From: an uncultured Actinomyces sp.
Lineage (GTDB): Bacteria; Actinomycetota; Actinomycetes; Actinomycetales; Actinomycetaceae
Assembly: GCA_937926195.1 (NCBI GenBank)
Contig: CALEXZ010000047.1
Location: 1 to 27,015 of the forward strand
Length of the DNA: 27,015 nt
Direction of reading: 5' to 3'
Position 1 is the stretch's first letter. Each line of letters begins with the position of its first letter. Of this stretch, positions 1 to 11,726 are shown one piece after another. Under the pieces are notes generated by a model. It did no database searches. It saw nothing but the letters and a program-made list of their open reading frames with translations, and was not told the origin of the DNA. The position numbers were made by a program, and so were the translations under genes.

Positions 1-902
1 AGCGCCACGCCGTCAAGAAGCTGCCGACCCTGCGCGGCAAGACGGTCGTCAACCTCTTCTTCGAGGACTCCACCCGCACCCGCCTGTCCTTCGAGGCGGC
101 CGCCAAGCGCCTGAGCGCCGACGTCATCAACTTCTCCGCCAAGGGCTCCTCGGTCTCCAAGGGCGAGTCCCTCAAGGACACCGCCGAGACGATCATGGCG
201 ATGGGGGCCGACGCCGTCGTCATCCGCCACAGCGCGGACGGGGCAGCCCACCTGCTCGCCCACGCCGGCTGGATCGACGTGCCCGTGCTCAACGCCGGTG
301 ACGGCAAGCACCAGCACCCCACCCAGGCGCTGCTGGACGCCATGACCCTGCGACGCTGGTACGACCCGGCCGTCGGCGGCGCCGACGGCTCCCCGGCACC
401 GCGCGGGCGCGACCTGGCGGGCGCCAAGGTCGTCATCGTCGGCGACATCCTGCACTCGCGCGTCGCCCGCTCCAACGTCGACCTGCTCACCACCCTCGGC
501 GCCCAGGTCACCCTCGTGGCCCCGCCCACCCTCCTGCCCGTGGGCATGCAGGGCTGGCCCTGCGAGGTCTCCTACGACCTCGACGAGACCATTGCCGCCG
601 TCCAGCCCGACGCCGTCATGATGCTGCGCGTCCAGCGTGAGCGCATGAGCGCCGCCGGCGGCGGCTTCTTCCCCAGCCCCGCCGAGTACTCGCGCGCCTA
701 CGGCCTGGACACCGCCCGCCGCGACGCCATGCCCGAGCACGCCATCGTCATGCACCCCGGCCCCATGAACCGCGGCCTGGAGATCACCGCGGAGGCCGCC
801 GACGACCCCCGCTCGCGCATCATCGAGCAGGTCGGCAACGGTGTCTCCGTGCGCATGGCCGCTCTCTACCTCCTCCTCGCCGACGAAGGGATCCAGCTGT
901 GA
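1..902 (+). CDS. pyrB: Aspartate carbamoyltransferase catalytic subunit, 5' truncated
   Basis: Transfers the carbamoyl group of carbamoyl phosphate to L-aspartate, the committed step of pyrimidine synthesis, in the cytoplasm. The reading frame is open from base 3, and about 299 residues are visible. The family is usually 310-320 residues, so roughly 15-25 N-terminal residues lie outside the window. The carbamoyl-phosphate loop STRTR is encoded near bases 69-83. HPTQALLD, typical of the second substrate-binding segment, lies near 316-339, and HPGPMNRG near the C-terminus also binds substrate. The stop TGA (900-902) overlaps the GTG start of pyrC by four bases, so translation is probably coupled. 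An ornithine carbamoyltransferase is unlikely given the HPGPMNRG ending and the pyr neighbours. Confidence 0.96.
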   Translation, partial: RHAVKKLPTLRGKTVVNLFFEDSTRTRLSFEAAAKRLSADVINFSAKGSSVSKGESLKDTAETIMAMGADAVVIRHSADGAAHLLAHAGWIDVPVLNAGDGKHQHPTQALLDAMTLRRWYDPAVGGADGSPAPRGRDLAGAKVVIVGDILHSRVARSNVDLLTTLGAQVTLVAPPTLLPVGMQGWPCEVSYDLDETIAAVQPDAVMMLRVQRERMSAAGGGFFPSPAEYSRAYGLDTARRDAMPEHAIVMHPGPMNRGLEITAEAADDPRSRIIEQVGNGVSVRMAALYLLLADEGIQL

Positions 903-2218
903 CCGCCCACCTGCTCACCGGTACCCGCCCCTACGGCGAGGACAGCGCCGACATCCTCGTCGTTGACGGCCGTATCGCCGCCATCGGCGCCGACGCCGCC
1001 GCCCAGGCCCCCGCCGACGCCCGCCGCCACGACCTCGACGGCCTCATTGCCCTGCCCGGTCTCGTCGACCCGCACACGCACCTGCGTGAGCCCGGCGGCG
1101 AGTCCGCCGAGACCGTCTTCACCGGGACCCGTGCGGCCGCCGTCGGCGGCTACACCGCCGTCTTCGCCATGGCCAACACCAACCCCGTGCAGGACAGCGC
1201 CGGTGTCGTCGAGCAGGTCCTGCGCCTGGGCCAGGACGCCGGCTGGGTCGACGTCCACCCGGTGGGCGCCGTGTCCAAGGGCCTCAAGGGCGAGCAGCTG
1301 AGCGAGATGGGCGCCATGGCCCACTCCGCCGCCCGGGTACGTGTCTTCTCCGACGACGGCAAGTGCGTCCACGACCCCGTCCTCATGCGCCGCGCCCTGG
1401 AGTACGTCAAGTCCTTCGACGGCGTCATCGCCCAGCACGCCCAGGACCCCCGCCTGACCGAGGGCTCCCAGATGCACGAGGGCGTCGTCTCCGCCGAGCT
1501 GGGGCTGCGCGGCTGGCCGGCCGTCGCCGAGGAGTCCGTCATCGCCCGCGACGTCCTGCTCGCCGAGCACGTGGGCTCGCGCCTGCACGTGTGCCACCTG
1601 TCCACCGCCGGCAGCGTCGACATCATCCGCTGGGCCAAGGCCCGGGGCATCGACGTCACCGCGGAGGTCACCCCCCACCACCTCATGCTCACCGACGAGA
1701 TGGCCCGCACCTACTCGCCGCTGTACAAGGTCAACCCGCCGCTGCGCACCGCGGAGGACGTCGATGCCGTGCGCGAGGCGCTCGCCGACGGCACCATCGA
1801 CGTCGTCGGTACCGACCACGCCCCCCACCCGGTGGAGGACAAGGACTGCGAGTGGCAGGCGGGCGCATTCGGCATGACCGGCCTGGAGACCGCCCTGCCG
1901 ATCCTCGTCGAGACGATGGTGAGCACCGGGCGCATGAGCTGGCGCGACCTCGCCCGGGTCATGTCCACCACCCCCGCCCTCATCGGTCGCGTGCGCGACC
2001 AGGGCCAGGGGCTCGAGGTCGGGGCCCCCGCGAACATCACCGTCATCGACCCGACGGTGCGCCGCACCGTCGACGGCGCCAGCCAGTGGACGCGCTCGAC
2101 CAACACGCCCTACGCGGGCATGGAGCTGCCGGCCCGGGTGGAGGCGACCTTCCTGCACGGGCGCCCCACCGTCCTTGACGCACAGCCCGTCGCCCGCGAG
2201 GGCGGCGCGCAGGCGTGA
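899..2218 (+). CDS. pyrC: Dihydroorotase
   Basis: Cyclises N-carbamoyl-L-aspartate to dihydroorotate, the step after PyrB. The protein has 439 residues, normal for the class I (longer) dihydroorotases of the amidohydrolase superfamily. The first metal-binding motif is DPHTHLREPG, with His59 and His61. GTDHAPHP near residues 302-309 carries the catalytic aspartate, and HLSTA and TPHHL in the middle supply further metal-ligand histidines. The GTG start is chosen because it overlaps the pyrB stop (GTGA) and gives a normal N-terminus. The TGA stop overlaps the carA GTG in the same way. No key residue appears to be missing. Confidence 0.96.
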   Translation: MTAHLLTGTRPYGEDSADILVVDGRIAAIGADAAAQAPADARRHDLDGLIALPGLVDPHTHLREPGGESAETVFTGTRAAAVGGYTAVFAMANTNPVQDSAGVVEQVLRLGQDAGWVDVHPVGAVSKGLKGEQLSEMGAMAHSAARVRVFSDDGKCVHDPVLMRRALEYVKSFDGVIAQHAQDPRLTEGSQMHEGVVSAELGLRGWPAVAEESVIARDVLLAEHVGSRLHVCHLSTAGSVDIIRWAKARGIDVTAEVTPHHLMLTDEMARTYSPLYKVNPPLRTAEDVDAVREALADGTIDVVGTDHAPHPVEDKDCEWQAGAFGMTGLETALPILVETMVSTGRMSWRDLARVMSTTPALIGRVRDQGQGLEVGAPANITVIDPTVRRTVDGASQWTRSTNTPYAGMELPARVEATFLHGRPTVLDAQPVAREGGAQA

Positions 2219-3506
2219 GCGGCCCGCAACCCGCCCCGGGCGCACGCAGCCCCGCGCTGCTGGTCCTCGAGGACGGCTTCGCCCTCGTCGGCCGCGCCTA
2301 CGGCGCGACCGGGCGCACCGTCGCCGAGATCGTCTTCAACACGGCGATGACCGGCTACCAGGAGACCCTCACGGACCCCTCCTACCACCGCCAGATCGTC
2401 GTCATGACGGCGCCGCACATCGGCAACACCGGTGTCAACGACGAGGACCCGGAGTCCGGGCGCATCTGGGTGGCCGGGTACGTCGTGCGCGACCCCGCCC
2501 GGCGCGCCTCCTCCTGGCGGGCCCGGCGCGAGCTGGAGGACGAGCTCGTCGAGGCGGGGGTCGTGGGGCTCTGCGAGGTCGACACCCGCGCGCTCACCCG
2601 GCACCTGCGCGAGCGCGGCGCCATGCGCGCCGGGATCTTCTCCGGTGAGGCCCTGCCCGCCGGGGTCAGCGGGGACCCGCGCACCGCCCCCTCCCGGGCC
2701 GCCCTCGACATCTGCCTCGACGCGGTGCGCAGCGCGCCCGTCATGGCGGGCCAGGCCCTGGCGGCCGAGGTCTCCACCCGCGAGGGCTACGTCGTCGAGC
2801 CCGGCGGCGACTGGCAGGGGCGCGAGCCCCTCGCCGTCGTCGCCGCCATCGACCTGGGCATCAAGGCGCGCACGCCCTGGCAGCTCGCCGAGCGCGGCGT
2901 GAGGGTGCACGTGCTGCCGCAGTCGACGACGCTGGCCGAGGTCCTCGCCCTCAGGCCCGACGGCGTGTTCTTCTCCAACGGTCCGGGCGACCCGGGCACC
3001 GCCGACGCCGAGGTGGCGCTGCTGCGCGGCGTGCTCGACGCCCGCCTGCCCTTCTTCGGCATCTGCCTGGGCAACCAGATCCTCGGCCGCGCCCTGGGAT
3101 ACGGCACCTACAAGCTCGGCTACGGTCACCGGGGCGTCAACCAGCCGGTGCTCGACCGGACCACCGGCCGCGTCGAGATCACGGCCCACAACCACGGCTT
3201 CGCCGTCGACGCCCCCGTCGGCGAGCCCAGCACCGCCCCCTACGACGGGGGACGCTACGGACGCGTGGAGGTCAGCCACGTCGGCCTCAACGACGGGGTG
3301 GTCGAGGGCCTGCGGGCCCTCGACCTGCCCGCCTTCTCCGTCCAGTACCACCCCGAGGCGGCGGCCGGACCGCACGACGGCGAGCACCTCTTCGACCGCT
3401 TCGTGCGCCTCATGACCGAGCACCGCGCCGCAGGCGGTGCCCCGGCCACCGCTGGGGGCACCACCCCGGAGACCACCTCGTCGACCACCGCGAAGGAGGG
3501 CTCCTG

Positions 3507-3507
<1 letters not shown>
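2215..3507 (+). CDS. carA: Carbamoyl-phosphate synthase small subunit (glutaminase)
   Basis: Hydrolyses glutamine and passes ammonia to CarB, feeding both pyrimidine and arginine synthesis. It has 430 residues, somewhat longer than the usual 370-390. The N-terminal CPSase small-chain domain spans about residues 14-150 (FNTAMTGYQE at 41-50). A class I glutamine amidotransferase domain follows, with nucleophile Cys284 in FGICLGNQ and the His379/Glu381 pair in YHPEA. ITAHNHGF near 322-329 is also typical. The extra length comes mostly from a Thr/Ala-rich tail after about residue 403 that looks disordered. The GTG start overlaps the pyrC stop. An AAGGAGG ribosome-binding site for carB lies inside the last codons (3493-3499). 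Confidence 0.96.
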
Positions 3508-6823
<3,316 letters not shown>

Positions 6824-6827
<4 letters not shown>

Positions 6828-7711
6828 GCACCAGCACGAGCCACGAGCAGACCGCCCGCCCGCCCTTCGGCACCCGCCTGGCCCAGGCCATGGACGAGCT
6901 CGGTCCCCTGTGCGTGGGCATCGACCCCCACCGGGGCCTGCTGCACGCCTGGGGGCTGGACGACGACGCCGCCGGGCTGCGCGAGTTCTCCCTGCGGGTG
7001 GTGGAGGCCCTGGGCGGGCGTGTGGCCGCCGTCAAGCCGCAGTCGGCCTTCTTCGAGCGCCACGGCTCGGCGGGTGTGGCGGTCCTGGAGGAGACCCTGG
7101 CGGCCCTGAGAGCCAGCGGCACGCTGAGCATCCTTGACGTCAAACGCGGCGACATCGGCTCGACCATGGGCGGCTACGCCGACGCCTACCTGTCCGAGCG
7201 CTCCCCGCTGGCCGCGGACGCCGTCACCGTCTCGCCCTACCTCGGTTTCGGCTCGCTCGGCCCGGCACTCGAGCGCGCCCGGGACACCGGCCGCGGGGTC
7301 TTCGTCCTGGGCCTGACCTCCAACCCCGAGGGGCCGAGCGTCCAGCACGCGCGCACCGCCTCCGGCCGGTCGGTGGCCGCCGGCGTCGTCGACGGTGTCG
7401 CCGCCGCCAACGCGGCGGCCCGGACCGCAGGCGCCCTGGGCAGCGTCGGCCTCGTCATCGGGGCGACCGTGGGGCTGGCGGTGCGCGACCTGGACCTCGA
7501 CCTGGAGGCCAGCGCCGCCCCGCTGCTCGCTCCCGGGGTCGGGGCACAGGGGGCGGGTGCGGCCGAGCTGGAGCAGGTCTTCGGGTCGGCGCGCCGCCAG
7601 GTGCTGGCCTCGACCTCCCGGGGCGTGCTGGCCGCCGGCCCGGACGCTGACAGCCTGCGCCGCGCCGCCGAGGCCGCCACCGCCGAGGCCCTCGCGGCCC
7701 TGCGCGGCTGA
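6824..7711 (+). CDS. pyrF: Orotidine 5'-phosphate decarboxylase, type 2
   Basis: Decarboxylates OMP to UMP, the last step of de novo pyrimidine synthesis. It has 295 residues. The active-site motif DVKRGDIGST (Lys107) is the form found in the type 2 family of mycobacteria and other actinobacteria, not the DxKxxDI spacing of E. coli type PyrF. VKPQSAFFERHG upstream and the C-terminal APGVGAQG phosphate-binding loop also fit. The ATG overlaps the carB stop (ATGA) and is preceded by a good GAGAGGAG site. It is the last gene of the operon: a strong hairpin starts 19 bases after the stop. Confidence 0.95.
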
Positions 7712-7730
7712 GCCTCCGACGACGTCCACC

Positions 7731-7768
7731 GGGCGTCCTGCGGCCCTGCGAGGGGGCGCAGGACGCCC
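7731..7768 (+). terminator. Hairpin closing the pyr operon
   Basis: Perfect 12-bp inverted repeat: GGGCGTCCTGCG at 7731-7742 pairs with CGCAGGACGCCC at 7757-7768. The 14-base loop itself contains CCC and GGGG that can extend the stem past one bulged base. No T-run follows, which is common for actinobacterial intrinsic terminators. Position just after pyrF and before a gene-free gap supports the call. Confidence 0.75.
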
Positions 7769-7810
7769 TCGGAGCGCGCGTCAGGACCTGCGCGCGCGTC
7801 ACCTCAGACC

Positions 7811-7839
7811 TTGATAGGCACGAGGTAAGACCTTAAGAA
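7811..7839 (+). promoter_or_regulatory. Weak promoter candidate for the polysaccharide cluster
   Basis: TTGATA at 7811-7816 (five of six matches to the -35 consensus) is separated by 17 bases from TAAGAA at 7834-7839 (three of six matches to -10), in the AT-richest part of the gap. The -10 does not fit the TAnnnT pattern seen elsewhere in this window. A second TTGACA at 7909-7914 has no matching -10 at a proper distance. The actual start site therefore remains open. Confidence 0.25.
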
Positions 7840-7970
7840 GTTCTGTGACGTTTAGGTAACGACAAGGCGTGGTTGCTGGCGCCCCGCGCCGACAAGCGGG
7901 CAAAGTCGTTGACAGGTGAACCACGGTAGTCCTTGCGCTGCGGGTCACCCAGAAGGATCCCGGCGCCCGT

Positions 7971-7988
7971 GACAGGTCAGTACCTGTC
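7971..7988. promoter_or_regulatory. Perfect inverted repeat, candidate operator
   Basis: GACAGGT (7971-7977), a four-base spacer, then ACCTGTC (7982-7988), ending 39 bases before the first gene of the polysaccharide cluster. A third copy of the half-site, GACAGGT, lies at 7911-7917 within TTGACAGGT. This is the arrangement expected for binding of a dimeric regulator, but a short RNA hairpin in the leader is equally possible. No cognate regulator gene is in the window. Confidence 0.4.
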
Positions 7989-8027
7989 GGCGTCGTCCGC
8001 CTTCTTCGTCGTCCCTGGAACATCTGC

Positions 8028-8291
8028 ATGCCCTTTGACATCCTCACAGCCGACGGGCCGGCGCTCGCGCGCGACGCCCTCGGCCCTGGTCCGCACGAGC
8101 TGCTGCTGACGACCGCGCGCGTCCTGCTCGACCTCGCCGGACTCGTTTTCGTCGCCGTCGTCCTCGTCCTCATCAGCCTGCACCTGTACGGCGCCCTCTG
8201 GCGCGTCGTGCACGGACCGTCGCGCCGCCGACGCGGCGCGGACGTCGAGCACACGCGATCAACGGAGGGGAGCAGCGCATGGACGCCCTGA
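8028..8291 (+). CDS. Small membrane protein heading the polysaccharide cluster
   Basis: This is an 87-residue protein I do not recognise by family. It has a polar N-terminus of about 24 residues, a hydrophobic stretch at about 27-55 (one long or two tight membrane segments), then an Arg-rich patch (SRRRRG) that should stay inside, and a short polar tail. Codons show strong third-position GC, supporting real translation. The ATG at 8028 has no strong ribosome-binding site. No other start is available upstream in frame as far as I checked (about 60 bases). Its last 13 bases overlap the next gene, a membrane polysaccharide synthase, so the two are probably coupled. Small membrane partners such as PgaD or IcaD accompany GT2 synthases elsewhere. 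A similar role here is inference from position and topology only. Confidence 0.65.
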   Translation: MPFDILTADGPALARDALGPGPHELLLTTARVLLDLAGLVFVAVVLVLISLHLYGALWRVVHGPSRRRRGADVEHTRSTEGSSAWTP

Positions 8292-9727
8292 TGTGGCTCG
8301 ACCTGCTCGGACGTGCCGGAGCAGTCGCGATGGTGGCCACGACCATCGTGTACCTCATCGTCCTGACCGTCCTGTCTCACGCCCTGGCGCGCCGGAGGCG
8401 GACCGTGGCCCGCGGGGTCGTGGGACGTCACAGCCGTGGCGTGGGCAACCGCCACGTGCGGGGTCGTCACGCCCGCCTCCTGTGCTCCTCGCGCGTGCCC
8501 GCGAACGTCGGCGCGCTGCCGCCCCCGCCCCCGCCCGAGGAGGACCCTCTGGGGCCCTTCCACGTCGTCGTGCTCATGCCCTGCCTCAACGAGGAGGCGG
8601 TCATTGGGCCGTCCCTCGCCCGGCTGCTGGCGGAGAAGGACCCGGCGCTGACCGTCATGGTCATCGACGACGGTTCTGACGACGCCACCAGCGACATCGT
8701 CCGCTCGGTGCCCGACTCGCGGGTCAGGCTGCTGCGCCGCGAACCGCCGCGCGCCCGGCAGGGCAAGGGGGAGGCGCTCAACGACGCCCTCGCCGTCGTG
8801 CGCCGCGAGTGGGCCTCCGTGGACCCCACGCGCGTCATCGTCGGCGTCGTCGACGCCGACGGCTGGCTTGACCCCAAGGCCTGGCACGTCGTGCGCGAGA
8901 CCTTCGCCGACCCGGGCACCGGTGCCCTCCAGCTCGGGGTGCGCATCTCCAACCGCGGCACGTCGCTGCTCGCCCGGATGCAGGACGTCGAGTTCGTCAC
9001 CGTCACCGGCATCTTCCAGGAGGCGCGCCGCCACCTGGGCAGCGTCGGCATGGGAGGCAACGCCCAGTTCGCCCGCCTCGCCACCCTTGACGCCCTGGGG
9101 GAGCGTCCCTGGACGCGCTCGCTCACCGAGGACTTCGACCTGGGCATCCGCCTCAACACGACCCGCTGGGCCAACGAGTTCTCCGGCCGGGCCGCCGTCC
9201 ACCAGGAGGGCGTCACCTCCCTCACCAGGCTCGTGCGCCAGCGCACCCGCTGGTTCCAGGGCAACCTCCAGGCCCGCCACCTGCTGCCGAGGATCGCCCG
9301 GCAGATGCGGGGCCGGGCACGTGCCGACACCCTCTTCCAGGTCCTCGTCCCGTACCTCATGCTCGCCGGCTCCCTCATGACCCTGTCCTTCGTCATCGTC
9401 CTCCTGCTGGCCATCGCCGGGGCCTTCGCGGGGACGTCCTACGCCTGGCTGTGGGTCCCCTCCTCCTACCTGCTGGCCTTCGGCCCGGCCCTGGTCGACG
9501 CCGTCGTGTACCACCGGACCGTGAGGGCGGAGGGCGTCGGCCTGCTGCGCTGCCTGCTGTGGGGACACCTCTTCCTCCTCTACGGCCTGCTCGCCGGCTG
9601 GTACGGGTGGCGGGCGCTCGGCCGTGAGATCGTCGGCCGCTCCGGCTGGGCCAAGACCGCCCGAGAGGCCCCCCTGCCGGAGCTGCCGCTGGCCGAGGGC
9701 GCCGTCTCGACAGAGGTGATGGCGTGA
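8279..9727 (+). CDS. Membrane glycosyltransferase family 2, processive polysaccharide synthase type
   Basis: It should polymerise a sugar nucleotide at the inner membrane face and push the chain out. It has 482 residues. One membrane helix lies at about 13-36, followed by an Arg/His-rich and Pro-rich linker (37-90). The GT-A domain (about 93-335) shows VLMPCLNEE, IDDGS (129-133), VDADG (191-195), TED (283-285) and QRTRW (321-325), that is, the complete D, DxD, TED, QxxRW set of processive synthases (BcsA, PgaC, IcaA, hyaluronan synthase). Three or more membrane helices follow at about 350-450. I see no PilZ domain. A GGAGGGG site at 8264-8270 supports the ATG. Its stop overlaps the next GTG. 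The substrate is not readable from sequence; the cluster suggests an N-acetylhexosamine. Confidence 0.88.
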   Translation: MDALMWLDLLGRAGAVAMVATTIVYLIVLTVLSHALARRRRTVARGVVGRHSRGVGNRHVRGRHARLLCSSRVPANVGALPPPPPPEEDPLGPFHVVVLMPCLNEEAVIGPSLARLLAEKDPALTVMVIDDGSDDATSDIVRSVPDSRVRLLRREPPRARQGKGEALNDALAVVRREWASVDPTRVIVGVVDADGWLDPKAWHVVRETFADPGTGALQLGVRISNRGTSLLARMQDVEFVTVTGIFQEARRHLGSVGMGGNAQFARLATLDALGERPWTRSLTEDFDLGIRLNTTRWANEFSGRAAVHQEGVTSLTRLVRQRTRWFQGNLQARHLLPRIARQMRGRARADTLFQVLVPYLMLAGSLMTLSFVIVLLLAIAGAFAGTSYAWLWVPSSYLLAFGPALVDAVVYHRTVRAEGVGLLRCLLWGHLFLLYGLLAGWYGWRALGREIVGRSGWAKTAREAPLPELPLAEGAVSTEVMA

Positions 9728-10467
9728 GGGCGCCCGCCACCGCCCGCGTCGGCGGGTACCGGCGGCCGAGCCGCGGCACCGTCGTGCTCCTCGTCGTCGC
9801 CGTCGTCGTTGCCGTCGTCGTCACCCTCGTCACCGTCCACCTGCTCAGGAGGGACGCCACGCACTGCGCACACTGGGACGTCGTCTTCAACGGCTACGGC
9901 TCGGCCTCCTGCACCGAGGACGTCCTCAGCCTGCGGCCCGCCGTCGCCACGGCCTCCGACGAGACCCACGCGGGCCTGGCCACCTCACGCACCGTCGCCG
10001 TCACCGAGGGGGAGGTGACCACCGTCCGGGCCACGGTGACCACCCGCGACCAGCTGCGCGAGGGGCAGGAGCCCAACCCGTGGGAGGTGGCCTGGATCCT
10101 GTGGTCCTATGAGACCAACGACCACTTCTACGCGCTCGTCCTCAAGCCCAACGGCTGGGAGGTCTCCAAGCAGGACCCCGCCCACCCCGGCTCACAGCGC
10201 TTCCTGGCCTCGGGCACGAGCCCCACCTACGCCGTCGGAACGCCCCACGAGGTCCTCCTGAGCATCGACACGACACAGCCCGACGCGATGACCGTGACGG
10301 TCGTCGTCAACGGCGCCGAGCTCGCCACCGTCTCCGACACCGACTCGCCGTACCGCTCGGGCAAGGTGGCCGCCTACACGGAGGACGCCGCGATCGACGT
10401 CCTCGTCGAGCCCGTGCGGGAGGCCGCCCCCGACAGCACCGCCAGCCCCAACCGAGAGGATGCATGA
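9724..10467 (+). CDS. Membrane-anchored extracellular protein, jelly-roll-like domain
   Basis: This 247-residue protein has a cytoplasmic basic N-terminus, one Val-rich membrane anchor (about 19-41), and an external domain (about 45-230). Alternating hydrophobic strands, WDVVFNGYGSAS near the start and the segment around YALVLKPNGWEVSKQD resemble concanavalin-like or DUF1080/3-keto-disaccharide-hydrolase-type sugar-binding folds. This is a low-certainty fold guess. Cys48 and Cys63 could form a disulfide. The GTG start overlaps the synthase stop by four bases, and the stop overlaps the wecB-like start. A role in holding or guiding the nascent polysaccharide at the membrane is inference from context. 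Confidence 0.8.
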   Translation: MRAPATARVGGYRRPSRGTVVLLVVAVVVAVVVTLVTVHLLRRDATHCAHWDVVFNGYGSASCTEDVLSLRPAVATASDETHAGLATSRTVAVTEGEVTTVRATVTTRDQLREGQEPNPWEVAWILWSYETNDHFYALVLKPNGWEVSKQDPAHPGSQRFLASGTSPTYAVGTPHEVLLSIDTTQPDAMTVTVVVNGAELATVSDTDSPYRSGKVAAYTEDAAIDVLVEPVREAAPDSTASPNREDA

Positions 10468-11684
10468 TGACCACCACGACCGACGCCCGCACGCCCCGGG
10501 TCATGCTCGTCTACGGCACCCGGCCGGAGGCGATCAAGATGGCGCCGCTCGTGCGCGCCCTGCACGAGGACCCCCGCTTCGCGCCGGTCGTCGTCGTCAC
10601 CGGGCAGCACCGCGAGATGCTCGACCAGGTCAACGACTTCTTCGGCATCACCCCGGACACCGACCTCGACATCCACACCCCCGGCCAGACCCTCACCGAG
10701 GTCACCGTGCGCACCCTTGAGGGCGTCGGCGCCGCCATCGAGGAGCACCGTCCCGACATCCTGCTCGCCCAGGGGGACACGACCTCGGCCTTCGCGGCCG
10801 GGCTCGCCGCCTTCTACCACCGCCTGCCCGTGGCCCACGTCGAGGCCGGGCTGCGCACCGGCTCCATCGCCTCGCCCTTCCCCGAGGAGGCCAACCGGCG
10901 GCTGCTCACCCAGGTCACCCGACTGCACCTGTGCCCGACGTCGCGCTCACGCGACAACCTCCTGCGCGAGGCGGTCAACCCGGCGGACCTCGTCGTCACC
11001 GGCAACACCGTCATCGACGCCCTGCTGGAGGCCGTCGACCGTCCCGTGTCCTTCTCCGACCCGCGCCTGGCCCAGGCCGTGGCGCAGGGCTCGCGGCGCG
11101 TCGTGCTCGTCACCGCCCACCGCCGCGAGTCCTGGGGGGAGCCCATGCGCTCCATCGGCCGGGCCGTCGCCCGGGTCGCCCGCAGCCACCCCGAGGACCT
11201 CGTCGTCCTGCCCGCCCACCTCAACCCCGGTGTGCGGGCCGCGATCATGCCGAACCTGGAGGGACTCGACAACGTCGTCATCACCGAGCCGCTGCCCTAC
11301 GGCGAGTTCTGCGCCCTGCTCAACCGCGCCTACCTCGTCCTCACCGACTCCGGCGGCGTGCAGGAGGAGGCACCGTCCCTGTCCAAGCCGGTCCTCGTCA
11401 TGAGGGAGAACACCGAGCGGCCCGAGGCGGTCGACGCCGGGGTGGCCCGCCTCGTGGGCACCGACGAGCTGACCGTCGTGTCCGCCGTCAGCACGCTGCT
11501 CGACGACGCACAGGCGTACGCGCGCATGGCCAACGCCGTCAACCCCTACGGGGACGGGCGCGCCACCGAGCGGATCGTCGCCGCCCTCGCCCAGCTGCTC
11601 GGGGTGGGGGAGCGGGTCGCCGACTTCGACCCCGCCCGCCCCGCCAGCCGGGCACGGCACGCGCGCACCGTCCCGACGCAGTGA
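10464..11684 (+). CDS. wecB: UDP-N-acetylglucosamine 2-epimerase (non-hydrolysing)
   Basis: Interconverts UDP-GlcNAc and UDP-ManNAc in the cytoplasm. It has 406 residues against a usual 370-390, with an Ala/Arg-rich tail accounting for the excess. Family landmarks: YGTRPEAIKMAP (17-28), GDTTSAFA with Asp105, HVEAGLRTG with Glu127, PFPEEANRR with Glu141, TAHRRESWG with His219, and TDSGGVQEEAP (294-304). These match the catalytic Asp, Glu, Glu and His of the E. coli enzyme. Two in-frame ATG codons lie in tandem (10464, 10467). The first overlaps the upstream stop (ATGA) and follows a GAGAGGA site. Inside this operon it probably supplies ManNAc to the polysaccharide, not to a teichoic-acid linkage unit, but the latter cannot be excluded. 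Confidence 0.93.
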   Translation: MMTTTTDARTPRVMLVYGTRPEAIKMAPLVRALHEDPRFAPVVVVTGQHREMLDQVNDFFGITPDTDLDIHTPGQTLTEVTVRTLEGVGAAIEEHRPDILLAQGDTTSAFAAGLAAFYHRLPVAHVEAGLRTGSIASPFPEEANRRLLTQVTRLHLCPTSRSRDNLLREAVNPADLVVTGNTVIDALLEAVDRPVSFSDPRLAQAVAQGSRRVVLVTAHRRESWGEPMRSIGRAVARVARSHPEDLVVLPAHLNPGVRAAIMPNLEGLDNVVITEPLPYGEFCALLNRAYLVLTDSGGVQEEAPSLSKPVLVMRENTERPEAVDAGVARLVGTDELTVVSAVSTLLDDAQAYARMANAVNPYGDGRATERIVAALAQLLGVGERVADFDPARPASRARHARTVPTQ

Positions 11685-11726
11685 CGTCCCCTCACGGGCT
11701 GTCGAACACGAGATGAAGGAGACCAC

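Larger units (their letters stand above)
7712..8027. other. Non-coding gap between pyr operon and polysaccharide cluster
   Basis: This 316-base gap holds the pyr hairpin, then a locally AT-richer stretch (about 7801-7870), then a perfect inverted repeat at 7971-7988. I see no credible gene in it. A long antisense frame crosses it only because stop codons are rare at this GC content. In Mycobacterium and related genomes the short gene for the nucleoid protein mIHF lies between pyrF and gmk. No mIHF-like frame is visible here. Confidence 0.6.

Noticed and set aside
7909..7937. TTGACA as a -35 for the polysaccharide cluster
   Set aside because: No TAnnnT or TATAAT-like hexamer occurs 16-18 bases downstream, so it does not form a promoter by itself.
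7799..9568. 589-residue minus-strand frame crossing the pyrF-cluster gap
   Set aside because: It is antisense to the synthase gene, whose catalytic motifs are complete, and its own translation shows no domain. It only spans the gap through lack of stops.
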